From Sphingomonas aurantiaca (GTDB lineage: Bacteria; Pseudomonadota; Alphaproteobacteria; Sphingomonadales; Sphingomonadaceae), in contig NZ_QAOG01000002.1 of NCBI RefSeq assembly GCF_003050705.1, positions 620,001 to 684,000 on the forward strand: DNA of 64,000 nt. The letters are read 5' to 3'. The notes below the pieces were generated by a model. It saw only the letters and a list, made by a program, of their open reading frames with translations. It made no database searches and had not been told where the DNA came from. A program made the translations under genes and the position numbers. Of this stretch, positions 48,339-58,728 are shown piece after piece; the first letter of the stretch is position 1, and the number at the start of each line of letters is the position of its first letter.

Positions 48339-49621
48339 CAGCGTGCGTCCATCGGGACGTAGTCACGCGCCGTCGGGCCGCTGTACAGCTGGCGCGGACG
48401 GCCGATCTTCTGGTCGGGATCGGTGATCATCTCGTTCCACTGCGCGACCCAGCCGACGGTGCGGGCAAGCGCGAAGAGGACGGTGAACATCGAGGTCGGG
48501 AAGCCGATCGCCGACAGGATGACGCCCGAATAGAAATCAACGTTCGGAAAGAGCTTCTTCTCGATGAAGTACGGATCGTTCAGCGCAAGACGCTCGAGCT
48601 CGATCGCGACGTCGAACACCGGATCGGTCACGCCCAGCTCGCCGAGCACTTCCTTGACGGTCGTCTGCATGACGGCCGCGCGCGGATCGTAGTTCTTGTA
48701 GACGCGGTGACCGAAGCCCATCAGGCGGAACGGATCGTTCTTGTCCTTCGCGCGCGCGATGAACTCGGGGATCCGGTCGACCGTGCCGATCTCGTGCAGC
48801 ATGTTGAGCGCGGCTTCGTTCGCGCCGCCATGTGCGGGGCCCCACAGGCAGGCGATGCCGGCCGCGATGCACGCGAACGGGTTGGCGCCCGAAGACCCGG
48901 CGAGACGGACGGTCGAGGTCGACGCGTTCTGCTCGTGATCGGCGTGGAGGATGAAGATGCGGTCCATCGCCTTTTCGACGATCGGGTTCACGACATACTT
49001 CTCGGCGGGGACGCCGAACGTCATCTTCAGGAAGTTGCCGGTGTAGCTCAGCGTGTTGTCCGGATAGACGAACGGCTGGCCGACGCTGTACTTGTACGCC
49101 ATCGCGGCGATCGTCGGCATCTTGGCGATCAGGCGGTGCGACGCGATGACGCGTTGTGCCGGATCGTGGATGTCGGTCGAGTCGTGATAGAAGGCCGAGA
49201 GCGCGCCGACGACGCCGCACAGGATCGCCATCGGATGCGCATCGCGACGGAAGCCGCGGAAGAACTGCGCGAGCTGCTCGTGCACCATCGTGTGGCGCGT
49301 GATCGTGTTCGAGAAGTTTGCCAGCTCGTCCTGGCTCGGCAGTTCGCCGTTGAGCAGCAGATAGGCGACTTCCATGAAGTTCGACTGCTCGGCCAGCTCG
49401 CCGATCGTGTAGCCGCGGTGCAGCAGCGTGCCCGCGTCACCATCGATATAGGTCAGCTTCGACTGGCACGACGCCGTCGAGGTGAAGCCCGGATCATAGG
49501 TGAAATTGTCCGTCTGCGCGTACAGCTTGCGAATATCGATGACATCGGGGCCGACCGTTCCGGACATTACCGGATAATCGAATTCCTTGCCGTCGACCTT
49601 GAGGTTTGCGGTCTCGCTCAT
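48338..49621 (-). CDS. gltA: Citrate synthase, type II
   Basis: A 427-residue hexameric-type (NADH-sensitive family) citrate synthase condensing acetyl-CoA and oxaloacetate. Active-site segments: the His in [30 protein letters not shown], and the Asp in VDFYSGVIL. The N-terminal beta-domain ([19 protein letters not shown]) belongs to the Gram-negative type. It lies 25 bases behind gltX on the same strand and overlaps the small membrane gene. Confidence 0.98.
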   Translation of the reverse strand: MSETANLKVDGKEFDYPVMSGTVGPDVIDIRKLYAQTDNFTYDPGFTSTASCQSKLTYIDGDAGTLLHRGYTIGELAEQSNFMEVAYLLLNGELPSQDELANFSNTITRHTMVHEQLAQFFRGFRRDAHPMAILCGVVGALSAFYHDSTDIHDPAQRVIASHRLIAKMPTIAAMAYKYSVGQPFVYPDNTLSYTGNFLKMTFGVPAEKYVVNPIVEKAMDRIFILHADHEQNASTSTVRLAGSSGANPFACIAAGIACLWGPAHGGANEAALNMLHEIGTVDRIPEFIARAKDKNDPFRLMGFGHRVYKNYDPRAAVMQTTVKEVLGELGVTDPVFDVAIELERLALNDPYFIEKKLFPNVDFYSGVILSAIGFPTSMFTVLFALARTVGWVAQWNEMITDPDQKIGRPRQLYSGPTARDYVPMDAR

Positions 49622-49646
49622 GCTTGTATCCTTCCTCGAAATCTTA

Positions 49647-51077
49647 TCAGCTCGCCATCCGGTCGGCGATCCGTCCCAGGCTCTCGTCGCGCCCGAGCAG
49701 GTCGAGCACGTCGAAGATCCCCGGCGACGTCTTGCGTCCCGTCAGCGCGGCGCGAAGCGGCTGTGCGACCTGGCCGAGCTTTACGCCCCGGGCTTCGGCC
49801 ACGCGCCGTACCGCGCCTTCGAGCGCCTCCGTATCCCACTTGTCGAGCGCGTCAAGTTCGGCATGGGCATTGACCAAAATTGCGCTCGCTTCGCCCTGTA
49901 AAAGGCTCGCCGCAGCGTCATCCATCGCCAATGGGCGCTGGCTGAACAGAAAATTCGAACCCTCGGCCAGCTCGTTCAGGTTCGCTGCCCGCGGCTTCAG
50001 GACCGGCATTGCGCGAGTCAGAAGATCGAGTCCGCCGGTCGGGAGGTCGTGTCCCAGACGTGCGGCGGCTAGTTCTGCCAGCCGTGCGTCGTCGGCTTCG
50101 CGAATGTAGTGACCGTTGAGGTTTTCGAGCTTCTTGAGATCGAAGCGTGACGGCGACTTGCCGACGCCCGACAGGTCGAACCATTCGATCGCCTGCTCGC
50201 GACTGATGATCTCGTCATCGCCGTGGCCCCAACCGAGCCGGAGCAAATAATTGTCGAACGCCTCGGGCAGGATTCCCATCTCGTCGCGATAGGCTTCGAT
50301 GCCGACCGCGCCGTGGCGCTTCGACAGCTTGGCACCGTCGGGACCGTGGATCAGCGGGATGTGCGCGTAGAGCGGCTCGGGCCAGCCCATCGCGCGATAG
50401 ATCGGCAACTGGCGGAACGCGTTGTTGAGGTGATCGTCGCCGCGGATGACGTGCGTGACGCCCATGTCGTGATCGTCGACGACGACCGCGAGCATATAGG
50501 TCGGGGTGCCGTCCGAGCGGAGCAGGACGAGATCGTCGATTTCTTCGTTGCGGACGGTGACCGACCCTTGCACGCGGTCCTCGATCGTGACCGCGCCTTC
50601 CTGCGGCGCGCGGAGGCGGACGACGTGGGGAAGATCGGGCGCGTCGCTCGCCGGGCGATCGCGCCACGGGCTGCGGATGCGCAGCGGCTTCTTCGCTGCC
50701 TGCGCCTCGGCGCGCATAGCGGCGATTTCCTCGTTGGTCAGGTAGCAGCGATAGGCATGGCCGTTCGCGACCATCTCGTGCGCGACCTGCGCATGACGCT
50801 CGGCGCCGGCGAACTGCATAACCGCGTCGCCGTCCCAGTCGAGGCCTAGCCAGCGCATCCCGTCGAGAATCGCGTCGATCGCGGGCTGGGTCGAGCGGAC
50901 CCGGTCGGTATCCTCGATCCGGAGCAGGAACTTGCCGCCGTTCGCCTTTGCGAACAGCCAGTTGAACAGCGCGGTGCGCGCGCCGCCAAGATGCAGGAAC
51001 CCCGTCGGCGACGGAGCGAAACGGGTAACAACGGGTGCGGCCGAATTGGCGGTGCCCGTATCAGATATTGCGCCCAA
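49647..51077 (-). CDS. gltX: Glutamyl-tRNA synthetase
   Basis: A 476-residue class I synthetase charging tRNA-Glu. It has [19 protein letters not shown] (HIGH-like), [27 protein letters not shown], and KLSKRHGAV (KMSKS-like), then the anticodon-binding helices. No ATG lies near the family N-terminus; TTG at 51077 has GGGAG nine bases upstream, and adds about 18 residues before RFAPSPTG. An ATG at 51137 would overlap comEC. gltA follows. Confidence 0.96.
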   Translation of the reverse strand: MGAISDTGTANSAAPVVTRFAPSPTGFLHLGGARTALFNWLFAKANGGKFLLRIEDTDRVRSTQPAIDAILDGMRWLGLDWDGDAVMQFAGAERHAQVAHEMVANGHAYRCYLTNEEIAAMRAEAQAAKKPLRIRSPWRDRPASDAPDLPHVVRLRAPQEGAVTIEDRVQGSVTVRNEEIDDLVLLRSDGTPTYMLAVVVDDHDMGVTHVIRGDDHLNNAFRQLPIYRAMGWPEPLYAHIPLIHGPDGAKLSKRHGAVGIEAYRDEMGILPEAFDNYLLRLGWGHGDDEIISREQAIEWFDLSGVGKSPSRFDLKKLENLNGHYIREADDARLAELAAARLGHDLPTGGLDLLTRAMPVLKPRAANLNELAEGSNFLFSQRPLAMDDAAASLLQGEASAILVNAHAELDALDKWDTEALEGAVRRVAEARGVKLGQVAQPLRAALTGRKTSPGIFDVLDLLGRDESLGRIADRMAS

Positions 51078-51105
51078 CCGCGGGTGCTCCCAGACTGTAG
51101 AAACG

Positions 51106-53316
51106 ATGGCCGGATCAGCCGTCGCCGGCCCTAGCATGCGTCCTTGGCGGCGACAAATAGGCGTGCCGCCCTGGATGGCGGGAGCGGGCCGCACGATCGA
51201 GTGCTGGCTGGAGGCGGAGCGCGACCAACTCGTATTGTGGCTGCCGGTGATGTTGGGCGGCGGCATCGCGCTCTGGTTTGCGTTGCCCGATGCGGCGGCG
51301 TGGCGGTCGGCAATCCTGGGGCTGGTGGCGATCGGGCTCGCATGTGTTGCGACCGGGCGCGGCGGTCGGGCGGCGCGGGTCTTGGCCCTCGGCATGGCGG
51401 CGGCGGCGCTGGGGCTGGGGCTGATCTGGTTTCGCGCGGAAACGGTTGCGGCGCCCGTACTTGGTGGCCCGATGATCGCCAGCTTTTCGGCCAAGGTCGA
51501 GGTGATCGAGCCGCTGGTGGCGCGCAGGCTCATGCGGCTGACGCTGCTGCCGGTCGGGGAGGGGGCGGACACCGCGGGGCACGCCGTCGCCTTGCCGCAC
51601 CGGATCCGCGTCAATCTGGCCGAGCGGGATGCGCCGGGGGGGCTTGGGACGGGCGCGATCGTCCGGCTGCGCGCGCGGCTTATGCCGCCGCCCCAGCCGG
51701 CGGTACCCGGTGCCTATGATTTCGCGCGCGTCGCGTGGTTTGGTGGGATCGGTGCCACGGGGCGGGGGTTTGCCCCGGTCGTCGTGACGGCGACGAGCGG
51801 ATCGGGCGCGGGCATCCGAGTCGCGCTTTCCCGTCATATCGTCAGCCGGCTGGAGGGCAGCGCCGGTGGTATCGCCGCGGCGCTCGCGACGGGTGACGTC
51901 GGCGCGATCACCGAGGATGATTCGGAGGCGATGCGGCGGGCTGGACTGGCGCACCTGCTGTCGGTCAGCGGGTTGCACATCACCGCGGCGGTGGCGGCGA
52001 CGATGCTGATCGTGATGCGGCTGTTCGCGCTCAGTCCGTGGCTGGCGTTGCATGCGCGGTTGCCAGTGATCGCGGCGCTGGCGGGGGCGGCGGCGGCGAT
52101 CGGCTATACCTTGCTGACCGGAAGCCAGGTGCCGACGATCCGCTCGTGCGTCGCCGCACTGCTGGTGTTGGTGGCGTTGGCGATGGGGCGGGAGGCGATG
52201 ACGTTGCGGCTCGTCGCGACGGGCGCGATGTGCGTGATGCTCGTGCTGCCCGAGTCCGCGGCCGGGCCGAGCTTCCAGCTCTCGTTTGCTGCGATCACGG
52301 CGATCATGGCGTTTCACGAACATCCGGCGATCCGGACCTTTTTCGGCGCGCATGACGAGGGGCGCGTCCGGAAGCTGGGGCGCGGGGTGGCGTCGCTGTT
52401 GCTGACCGGGCTGTTGGTGGAAGTCGCGCTGATGCCGATCGCGGTGTTTCATTTCCATAAATCGGGTTTGTACGGTGCGTTCGCCAATATCATCGCGATC
52501 CCGTTGACGACGTTCGTCGTGATGCCGCTCGAGGCGCTGGCGCTGCTGCTCGATGTCGGGGGGATGGGGGCACCGGTCTGGTGGCTGGTGCAGGCGTCGC
52601 TCGACGCGCTGTTGTGGCTTGCGCACCGCGTGGCCGATGCGCCGGGGTCGGTGCGGGCTCTGCCGGCGATGCCGACTGCGGCGTTTGCGTTGATGGTCGT
52701 TGGCGGGATCTGGATTGCGCTGTGGCGGACGCGGTGGCGACGGCTGGGCGCTCTGCCGTTGGCGGTGGGGGCGATCTGGGCGCTGACGACACCCCCGCCG
52801 GACATTCTGGTGACGGGAGACGGGCGGCATGTCGCGGTGCGGACGGTGGCGGGACTGGCGATGTTGCGGGACCGGGCGGGGGATTATACGCGCGCTACGC
52901 TGGCCGAAAATGGCGGGGTTGATGGCGAACCGTTGTTCCTGGCCGACCAGCCCGATGCGCGGTGCAGTCGGGATCTTTGCGTGACCGATATCGCGGGGGG
53001 CGGGCGGACGTGGCGGGTTCTTGCGACGCGGAGTGCGTATATGGTGCCGATCGACCAGCTGCTCGCCGCGTGCCGGACCGCGGATATCGTCGTCAGCGAG
53101 CGGAACCTGCCGAGGCGCTGCACGCCGCGATGGTTGCGGCTCGACCGAAATATGTTGCGGCGGACCGGCGGGGTGGCGGTCACCTTGGGCGCTGGCCGGG
53201 TGGAGACTATCCTGTCGCCGGGCGATCGTCATCCGTGGCGCGATCCGCCGACGCTCGACGCCGGGCCTCGACCAGCCCGGCGTTTCACCCCGCCGGCGTA
53301 CCGGTTTCAGTCGTAG
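51106..53316 (+). CDS. comEC: ComEC/Rec2 family DNA-uptake membrane protein
   Basis: A protein of about 736 residues. N-terminal hydrophobic DUF4131-like helices ([20 protein letters not shown]), then the Competence domain: [53 protein letters not shown] and [33 protein letters not shown]. The C-terminal part (from about 565) resembles the metallo-lactamase domain but its HxHxDH motif is absent. In competent species ComEC is the inner-membrane DNA channel. ATG 51106 or 51136 may be the start; divergent from gltX, convergent on lexA with ten bases of overlap. Confidence 0.93.
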   Translation: MAGSAVAGPSMRPWRRQIGVPPWMAGAGRTIECWLEAERDQLVLWLPVMLGGGIALWFALPDAAAWRSAILGLVAIGLACVATGRGGRAARVLALGMAAAALGLGLIWFRAETVAAPVLGGPMIASFSAKVEVIEPLVARRLMRLTLLPVGEGADTAGHAVALPHRIRVNLAERDAPGGLGTGAIVRLRARLMPPPQPAVPGAYDFARVAWFGGIGATGRGFAPVVVTATSGSGAGIRVALSRHIVSRLEGSAGGIAAALATGDVGAITEDDSEAMRRAGLAHLLSVSGLHITAAVAATMLIVMRLFALSPWLALHARLPVIAALAGAAAAIGYTLLTGSQVPTIRSCVAALLVLVALAMGREAMTLRLVATGAMCVMLVLPESAAGPSFQLSFAAITAIMAFHEHPAIRTFFGAHDEGRVRKLGRGVASLLLTGLLVEVALMPIAVFHFHKSGLYGAFANIIAIPLTTFVVMPLEALALLLDVGGMGAPVWWLVQASLDALLWLAHRVADAPGSVRALPAMPTAAFALMVVGGIWIALWRTRWRRLGALPLAVGAIWALTTPPPDILVTGDGRHVAVRTVAGLAMLRDRAGDYTRATLAENGGVDGEPLFLADQPDARCSRDLCVTDIAGGGRTWRVLATRSAYMVPIDQLLAACRTADIVVSERNLPRRCTPRWLRLDRNMLRRTGGVAVTLGAGRVETILSPGDRHPWRDPPTLDAGPRPARRFTPPAYRFQS

Positions 53317-53990
53317 CGGCGGAGAATGCCCGAGAGCTTGCCCTGGACGCGGACTTGCGCCGGCGCATAGCGCTGCGGGTCGTAGGCGCGGTTGGCCGGG
53401 TCGAGACGGACCATTGCGCCTTCGCGGCGGAAGAACTTGAGCGTGGCTTCGCTGTCCTCGATCAACGCGACGACGATCTCGCCATCGCGGGCGATATCGG
53501 TGCGGCGGATGAGCGCATAGTCGCCGTCTAGGATGCCGGCCTCGACCATCGAATCGCCCGACACCTCGAGCGCGTAATGTTCGCCGGTGCCCAGCAACGC
53601 GGCGGGGACGGCGAGCATCGTGCTGCCTTCGAACGCCTCGATCGGGACGCCCGCGGCGATGCGACCGTGGAGCGGGATCTCGATGACGTCGTTGGCGGGC
53701 TGCGGCGTGGCGGCAGCGGGCGCCGCCTTCACGTTCGACGACTTTGCCGGCGCCTTCTTCTCGGGCTTTTCCGGACGCTCCGGCATCCGCAGCACTTCGA
53801 GTGCGCGCGCACGGTTCGGCAGGCGGCGGATGAAGTTGCGCTCCTCGAGCGCGCTGATCAGACGGTGGACGCCCGACTTGGATTTCAGGTCGAGCGCGTC
53901 CTTCATTTCCTCGAACGACGGTGACACACCGGTATCGTTGAGGCGATCATTGATGAAGCAGACGAGTTCGTGCTGCTTGCGCGTGAGCAT
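53307..53990 (-). CDS. lexA: LexA repressor
   Basis: A 227-residue SOS repressor-protease. N-terminal winged HTH ([17 protein letters not shown] ... [29 protein letters not shown]), a flexible Lys/Pro/Ala linker (68-100), and the S24 domain with the Ala113-Gly114 cleavage site in GRIAAGVP, catalytic Ser147 in [11 protein letters not shown] and Lys185 in [10 protein letters not shown]. All residues for self-cleavage are in place. It represses DNA-damage genes and, given the operator upstream, itself. Confidence 0.98.
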   Translation of the reverse strand: MLTRKQHELVCFINDRLNDTGVSPSFEEMKDALDLKSKSGVHRLISALEERNFIRRLPNRARALEVLRMPERPEKPEKKAPAKSSNVKAAPAAATPQPANDVIEIPLHGRIAAGVPIEAFEGSTMLAVPAALLGTGEHYALEVSGDSMVEAGILDGDYALIRRTDIARDGEIVVALIEDSEATLKFFRREGAMVRLDPANRAYDPQRYAPAQVRVQGKLSGILRRYD

Positions 53991-54006
53991 GGCGGTTCTC
54001 CGTCCG

Positions 54007-54049
54007 GAACAGACGAGGAACTTCTATGGAACATAGTTGACCCCGTCAA
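54007..54049 (-). promoter_or_regulatory. lexA promoter with two overlapping LexA boxes
   Basis: On the minus strand TTGACG (54049-54044), 17-base spacer, TAGAAG (54026-54021). Three GTTC repeats at 11-base steps (54032-54029, 54021-54018, 54010-54007) make two GTTC-N7-GTTC boxes that share the middle repeat; the first covers the -10. This is the alphaproteobacterial SOS operator. Confidence 0.85.
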
Positions 54050-54058
54050 GCGCCCGCA

Positions 54059-55240
54059 TCACGCAATGACGAGGATTTCCGCCGATTCGCCCGCTTTTGC
54101 CACCGGTGCGCTGCCGGGGCGCACGATCAGGCAGGTCGAGCGGGCGAGCGTCAGCAGCATCGAGCTGTCCTGGATCGTCGACGCATAGGCCTTGCCGTCG
54201 CGCAGTTCGGCACGGAGATAATCGGTCCGCGCGTTGTTGGCCGGCAGGTCTTCGCCGAGTAGCGCGTGCGTCGCTTGCGGTAGCGGATCGCTTGCGCCGG
54301 CCATGTGCGCGACGACGGGTTTGACGAACAGGATCGCGGTGACGAAGGCGGAGACCGGATTGCCGGGCAGCCCGAGGACCATCATGTCGCCGATCCTGCC
54401 GGCCATCATCGGTTTGCCGGGGCGGAGCGCGATCCGCCAGAAATCGATCGTTCCGCCCGCCGCCTCGATCGCCGGGCGGACGAGGTCGTGGTCGCCGACC
54501 GACGCGCCGCCGGTGGTGACGAGGAGGTCGGCCTGAACGCTCGCGAAGGCGTCGCGCAGGACGTCGAGATTGTCGGGCAGGATGCCGAGATCGATGACGT
54601 CGACGGGCATGTCGGCGAGCATCGCGGCGAGCATGATGCCGTTCGATTCGGGGAGCGCGACGCCATCGGTGGCCGAGCCCGGCGGGACGAGTTCGTCACC
54701 GGTGGCGGCGACCGCGACGCGGACTCGGCGGTTGACCGTAAGGCTGCCATGGCCGCCGGTCGCGGCGACGGCGATGCGCGCGGGGCTGAGGCGCTGGCCT
54801 GCCGCGATCAGACGCGTGCCGGTCGAGAAGTCTAGGCCCTTGCGGCGGGTGTTGCGCCCCAGCGTCGGTGGGCCCTCGCCGGCGAGGAGCAATGTGGCGC
54901 CGTCGCGCTCGGCCTCTTCCTGGACCATGACGGTGTCGGCGCCCTCGGGCATGGCGGCGCCGGTGAAGATGCGGGTGGCCTCGCCCGTCGCGATCGCGCC
55001 GGTGAAGGGGCGGCCGGCGGCGCTCTCGCCGATGACGGTCCAGGGGCCGGGGAGGTCGGCGAAACGGATCGCGTAGCCGTCCATGGCCGAGAGGTCGGCG
55101 GCGGGTTGGGTGCGGCGGGCGAGGATATCCTCGGCGGCCCAGCGGCCGGCGGCGTCGCGCAGGGGAACGGTCTCATGGCCGACGCGGGGGGCCATGGCGA
55201 AGAGGCGGGTCTGGGCTTCGGCGACGGGGACTAGGGTCAT
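54059..55240 (-). CDS. moeA: Molybdopterin molybdotransferase MoeA
   Basis: A 393-residue enzyme inserting molybdate into adenylylated molybdopterin. Seen: LSAMDGYAIRFADL, TGAAMPEGADTVMVQEE, NTRRKGLDF, the MPT-binding domain with VAVAATGDELVPPG, ESNGIMLAAML, VTTGGASVGDHD, and LGLPGNPVSAFVTA. The start at 55240 matches the family N-terminus (MTLVPVAEAQ). It follows moaC in direction but a plus-strand TonB-like gene sits between. lexA is downstream. Confidence 0.96.
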   Translation of the reverse strand: MTLVPVAEAQTRLFAMAPRVGHETVPLRDAAGRWAAEDILARRTQPAADLSAMDGYAIRFADLPGPWTVIGESAAGRPFTGAIATGEATRIFTGAAMPEGADTVMVQEEAERDGATLLLAGEGPPTLGRNTRRKGLDFSTGTRLIAAGQRLSPARIAVAATGGHGSLTVNRRVRVAVAATGDELVPPGSATDGVALPESNGIMLAAMLADMPVDVIDLGILPDNLDVLRDAFASVQADLLVTTGGASVGDHDLVRPAIEAAGGTIDFWRIALRPGKPMMAGRIGDMMVLGLPGNPVSAFVTAILFVKPVVAHMAGASDPLPQATHALLGEDLPANNARTDYLRAELRDGKAYASTIQDSSMLLTLARSTCLIVRPGSAPVAKAGESAEILVIA

Positions 55241-55481
55241 GCGTAAGTCTCTGTTTTCGGGCGGTTCGGAAAAGTGAAGTATAGGAAGTAGAGACGCTGG
55301 GAGGTGTTTGGCGGGTCGTCGTTTGGCGGGGTGTCGTAAGGGGAAGCGCGGGGGTGGGGCGGTATGTTCCGTGCTGTGCCACTCGTTTGTTGTGTAGGAC
55401 AGGTGTTGTTGGGGTGGGGGCGGCGGTCGCGCGTTTCGGCTGCATCGGTCGATACCGAACTTCAGCGACTGCTTCCTTGTT

Positions 55482-55528
55482 CTCCCGCGAAGGCGGGAGC
55501 CCAGGCTGGGTCCCCGCCTTCGCGGGGA
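55482..55528. repeat. REP-like hairpin, CCCGCGAAGGCGGG family
   Basis: Second copy of the element at 821-865, with arms CTCCCGCGAAGGCGGGAG and TCCCCGCCTTCGCGGGGA. It lies in the 419-base gap (55241-55659) between moeA and the TonB-like gene. Apart from this and the next half-element I see no gene or clear promoter in that gap. Confidence 0.85.
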
Positions 55529-55568
55529 AACAGGGTGGGGCGGGTGGCGCTGGTTATCACTTGGGCCT

Positions 55569-55600
55569 TCCCAATTGGGCCCCGGCCTTCGCCGGGGTGG
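55569..55600. repeat. Partial REP-like hairpin
   Basis: CCCCGGCCTTCGCCGGGG forms a short stem related to the neighbouring REP element, with CCAATTGG beside it. Probably a solo half-copy. Confidence 0.6.
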
Positions 55601-55680
55601 TGTTGGCGGGGGCGCTGGCCAGCGTGCGTTCATGCGGGGAGGGGCTTTTCTGGTGCGCAATGACGCACCAGATCAATAGG

Positions 55681-56415
55681 ATGACCGTAACGCAGCCACG
55701 GACGAGAGACAGGATCGGCGCGGCGATCGGGGCGGTCGTGTTGCCGGGGGTGCTTGGCTATGCGCTTCTGAATGGGCTGGTCGTGCCGATGCCGGCGGCG
55801 GTCGGCGAGGCGTTGAAAGTCTTTGGGGTGGCGCCGCCACCGCCGCCGCCACCGGTCGAAAAGGTCAAGCCGCGGCCGTCGCTCAGCCGGAAGCCCGAGG
55901 GGGCTGCATCGCCGCCCAATCTCAAGTCGAAGGCGACCGAGCTCGTGGCGCCGCCGCCGGTGGTGCCGATCGTGGTGCCGCCGCCGTTAGTGGTGGCGGA
56001 GAAGGCCGGGCTGGGCGCGCAGGCGACGGCGGGGGCGTCGGACGTGCGCGGGCCGGGGACCGGGAGCGGCGGGATTGGCAATGGCACCGGGAGCGGTGGG
56101 TCTGGCGATGGCGACGGTGGGGGTGGCGAGGAGACGCCGCCGCAGTGGCGCAAGGGGCGGCTGAAGGACTCCGACTATCCGCGCGAGGCGGCGGAGACGG
56201 GGATCCGTGGGCGGGTGTCGGTGCGGTATGTGGTCGGGACGGATGGCCGCGTGACGCGGTGTCGGGTGACTGGGTCCAGCGGGAGCCGGGAACTCGATGC
56301 GCTGACGTGTCGGCTGATCGAGCAGCGGTTTCGGTATGATCCCTCGCTCGATGCGGCGGGGCGGCCCGTGGAGTCGACGATCGTCGAGGACCATGAATGG
56401 GCTATGGATGACTGA
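55681..56415 (+). CDS. Energy transducer TonB-family protein
   Basis: A protein of 244 residues from ATG 55681 (ATG 55660 adds seven). One N-terminal membrane helix (AAIGAVVLPGVLGYALLNGLV), a Pro-rich spacer (APPPPPPPVEKVKPRPS), a Gly/Ser/Asp-rich linker (GSGGIGNGTGSGGSGDGDGG), then a TonB C-terminal domain: DYPREAAETGIRGRVSVRYVVGTDGRVTRCRVTGSSG, with LDALTCRLIEQRFRYDP. TonB couples proton motive force to outer-membrane receptors, but no exbBD or receptor is near and the YP..A motif reads DYPREA; it could be a periplasmic TonB-like scaffold. Confidence 0.88.
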   Translation: MTVTQPRTRDRIGAAIGAVVLPGVLGYALLNGLVVPMPAAVGEALKVFGVAPPPPPPPVEKVKPRPSLSRKPEGAASPPNLKSKATELVAPPPVVPIVVPPPLVVAEKAGLGAQATAGASDVRGPGTGSGGIGNGTGSGGSGDGDGGGGEETPPQWRKGRLKDSDYPREAAETGIRGRVSVRYVVGTDGRVTRCRVTGSSGSRELDALTCRLIEQRFRYDPSLDAAGRPVESTIVEDHEWAMDD

Positions 56416-56462
56416 TCGGGCTTGAGGGGTGGGGGCGTCTTGCTTGGCTTGCCCTCACCCTC

Positions 56463-56502
56463 GACGCCTTTGGCGTCTTTCCCTCTCCCCGTTGGGGAGA
56501 GG
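56463..56502. terminator. Bidirectional hairpin between tonB-like gene and moaC
   Basis: Two nested stems, GACGCC-TTT-GGCGTC and CCCTCTCCCC-GTT-GGGGAGAGGG, occupy the gap between convergent genes. The second equals the element after efp. No T-run; probably a repeat used as a terminator. Confidence 0.6.
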
Positions 56503-56505
56503 GTC

Positions 56506-56973
56506 TCAGGCGGTCCAGTTGCCGGATTTGCCGCCTGATTTGGCGCGGACGCGGATGTCGGAGAGGACCATCGTCTTGTCGATCGCCTTGGCCATGTCGT
56601 AGATCGTCAGCAGCGTGACCGTCGCGGCGGTGAGCGCTTCCATCTCGACACCGGTCTTGCCTTCGGTCGAGGCGGTGGCGGTGGCAGTGACGCCGGTTGT
56701 GTCGACGGTCAGGTCGATCTCGACCTTGGTCAGCGGCAGGGGATGGCAGAGCGGGATCAGGTCGCTGGTGCGCTTGGCTGCCATGATCCCGGCGACGCGC
56801 GCGACGGCGAGGACGTCGCCTTTCTTGGCTGTGCCCGCGCCGATCGCGGCGGCGGCTTCGGCGGACATGGTGATGCGGCCCGAGGCGACGGCTTCGCGGG
56901 CGGTGACCGCCTTGCCGCCGACGTCGACCATCCGTGCCGCGCCGGCTTCGTCGATATGCGTGAGGCCGGTCAT
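56506..56973 (-). CDS. moaC: Cyclic pyranopterin monophosphate synthase MoaC
   Basis: A 155-residue enzyme in the first step of molybdenum cofactor synthesis. Motifs: [45 protein letters not shown] and [21 protein letters not shown], ending [13 protein letters not shown]. Its ATG overlaps the trpC stop (ATGA), so molybdopterin synthesis is joined to the tryptophan operon, an order common in Alphaproteobacteria. Confidence 0.97.
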   Translation of the reverse strand: MTGLTHIDEAGAARMVDVGGKAVTAREAVASGRITMSAEAAAAIGAGTAKKGDVLAVARVAGIMAAKRTSDLIPLCHPLPLTKVEIDLTVDTTGVTATATASTEGKTGVEMEALTAATVTLLTIYDMAKAIDKTMVLSDIRVRAKSGGKSGNWTA

Positions 56974-57746
56974 CCTACCAGCGCCCGCGTCGCGGCCTCG
57001 ACGTCGTCCTGGCGCATGAGCGCTTCGCCGATCAGGAAGCAGCGGATGTCGTGCTCGGCCATCGCGTCGAGTTCGGCGCGAGTCGTCAGGCCGCTTTCGG
57101 CGACGAAGGTGCAGTCCTTCGGGGCACGGCTCACCAGCTCGTAGGTACGGTTGAAGTCGACGGTGAAGTCGCGCAGGTCGCGGTTGTTGACGCCGATCAG
57201 CCGCGACTTGAGCTTGAGAGCGCGCTCCATTTCGTGCGCGTCGTGGACCTCGACGAGGACGTCCATGCCGCATTCGAGCGCGGACGCCTCGATCTCGGCC
57301 ATCTGCACGTCGTCGAGCGCGGCGACGATGATGAGGATGCAGTCGGCGCCGATCGCGCGCGCCTCGGTCGACTGCCAGGGGTCGACCATGAAGTCCTTGC
57401 GCAGGACCGGGATCGAGACGGCGTCGCGCGCGGCGGTCAGGTAGGCGTCGGCGCCCTGGAACCATTTTTCGTCGGTCAGGACGGACAGGCACGCGGCGCC
57501 GCCGGCCTCATAGGCGCGGGCGTGCGCGACCGGATCGAAGTCGGCGCGGATCAGGCCCTTCGAGGGACTGGCCTTCTTGACCTCGGCGACCAGCGCGTAG
57601 CCGGGCTTGGCGTCAAGAGCCGCGCGGAAGCCGCGCGGTTTGGACATGCGGGCGATCCCGGCGTCGATGTCGGCGAGCGAGGTGGTGGCCTTGCGTGCGG
57701 CGACTTCGGCGCGCTTGGTCTCGAGGATACGGTCGAGCATGGTCAT
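56970..57746 (-). CDS. trpC: Indole-3-glycerol phosphate synthase
   Basis: A 258-residue TIM-barrel enzyme. Seen: [20 protein letters not shown] (catalytic Lys), [49 protein letters not shown] and [12 protein letters not shown]. It stands alone without a trpF fusion. The start MTMLDRIL lies one base after the trpD stop. Confidence 0.97.
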   Translation of the reverse strand: MTMLDRILETKRAEVAARKATTSLADIDAGIARMSKPRGFRAALDAKPGYALVAEVKKASPSKGLIRADFDPVAHARAYEAGGAACLSVLTDEKWFQGADAYLTAARDAVSIPVLRKDFMVDPWQSTEARAIGADCILIIVAALDDVQMAEIEASALECGMDVLVEVHDAHEMERALKLKSRLIGVNNRDLRDFTVDFNRTYELVSRAPKDCTFVAESGLTTRAELDAMAEHDIRCFLIGEALMRQDDVEAATRALVG

Positions 57747-57747
57747 G

Positions 57748-58728
57748 TCAGTAGGCGATCCAGCGGGCGAGCAGCGCGTCGGCGCTGCCGGTGTCGAGGG
57801 CGGTGGCGGCTTTCGCGACGCCATCGACAAGGGTGGGGACGGTGCCGGCGACCATCAAGGCAGCGGCGGCGTTGAGCAGGACGGCGTCGCGGTATGCGCC
57901 GGTTTCGCCCTTGAGCAGGCGGCGGAGCGCATCGGCGTTGTGGTGCGCGTCGCCGCCACGGATGTCGGTGATGGCGTGGGCGGTGAGGCCGGCGTCTTCG
58001 GGGGTTACGCGCGCGGGGAGCGAGACGCTGCCGACCGAGGCGACGATGCTGGGGCCGGCGCCGGAGAGCTCGTCGAGGCCTTCTTCGCCCGAGACGACGA
58101 GCGCGGCCTGCGTGCCGAGCTGTTCGAGCGCGTCGGCGTAGAGCGTCACGTAGTCGGGCCGCGCGATGCCGATCAGCTGGCGGGTGGTGCCGGCCGGGTT
58201 GGCGAGCGGGCCCATCAGGTTGAAGATGGTCCGCTTGCCGATGCGCTGGCGGATCGGGGTGATGCGCTTCATCGCCGGGTGGTGGTTGGCGGCGAACAGG
58301 AAGGCGATGCCGATGTCGTTGAGGCTCGCCTCGGCAGTGGCGCCGGCGCGGTCCATGTCGAGGCCGAGGACTTCGAGCGTGTCGGCGGCGCCGGCCTTGC
58401 TGGAGGCGGCGCGGTTGCCGTGCTTGGCGACGGGGACGCCGCAGGCCGCGACGACGAGCGCGACCGCGGTCGAGACGTTGAGCGTATGGTGGCCGTCGCC
58501 GCCGGTGCCGCAGACGTCGATGGCGCCGGCGGGGGCGTCGATCGGGATCATCCGGTTGCGCAGTGCGCGCGCGGCTTCGGCGATCTCGATGCTGGTTTCG
58601 CCGCGTGCGGACAGATCGATCAGGAAAGTCGCGATCGCGTCTTCGCCGGCGCGTGCGTCGAGGATGTCGGCGAACGCTTCGCGGGCGGATTCGCGCGAGA
58701 GGGGGGAGCGGGGGTCGGGGAGGATCAT
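57748..58728 (-). CDS. trpD: Anthranilate phosphoribosyltransferase
   Basis: A 326-residue enzyme adding phosphoribose to anthranilate. PRPP-binding loop [38 protein letters not shown], and [19 protein letters not shown] are conserved. The ATG at 58728 overlaps the trpG stop (ATGA). A GC-rich repeat lies directly upstream inside the trpG reading frame. Confidence 0.97.
   Translation of the reverse strand: MILPDPRSPLSRESAREAFADILDARAGEDAIATFLIDLSARGETSIEIAEAARALRNRMIPIDAPAGAIDVCGTGGDGHHTLNVSTAVALVVAACGVPVAKHGNRAASSKAGAADTLEVLGLDMDRAGATAEASLNDIGIAFLFAANHHPAMKRITPIRQRIGKRTIFNLMGPLANPAGTTRQLIGIARPDYVTLYADALEQLGTQAALVVSGEEGLDELSGAGPSIVASVGSVSLPARVTPEDAGLTAHAITDIRGGDAHHNADALRRLLKGETGAYRDAVLLNAAAALMVAGTVPTLVDGVAKAATALDTGSADALLARWIAY

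Noticed and set aside
51115-53232. 705-residue minus-strand frame opposite comEC
   Set aside because: Extremely Arg/His/Pro-rich antisense frame; comEC carries the conserved competence motifs.
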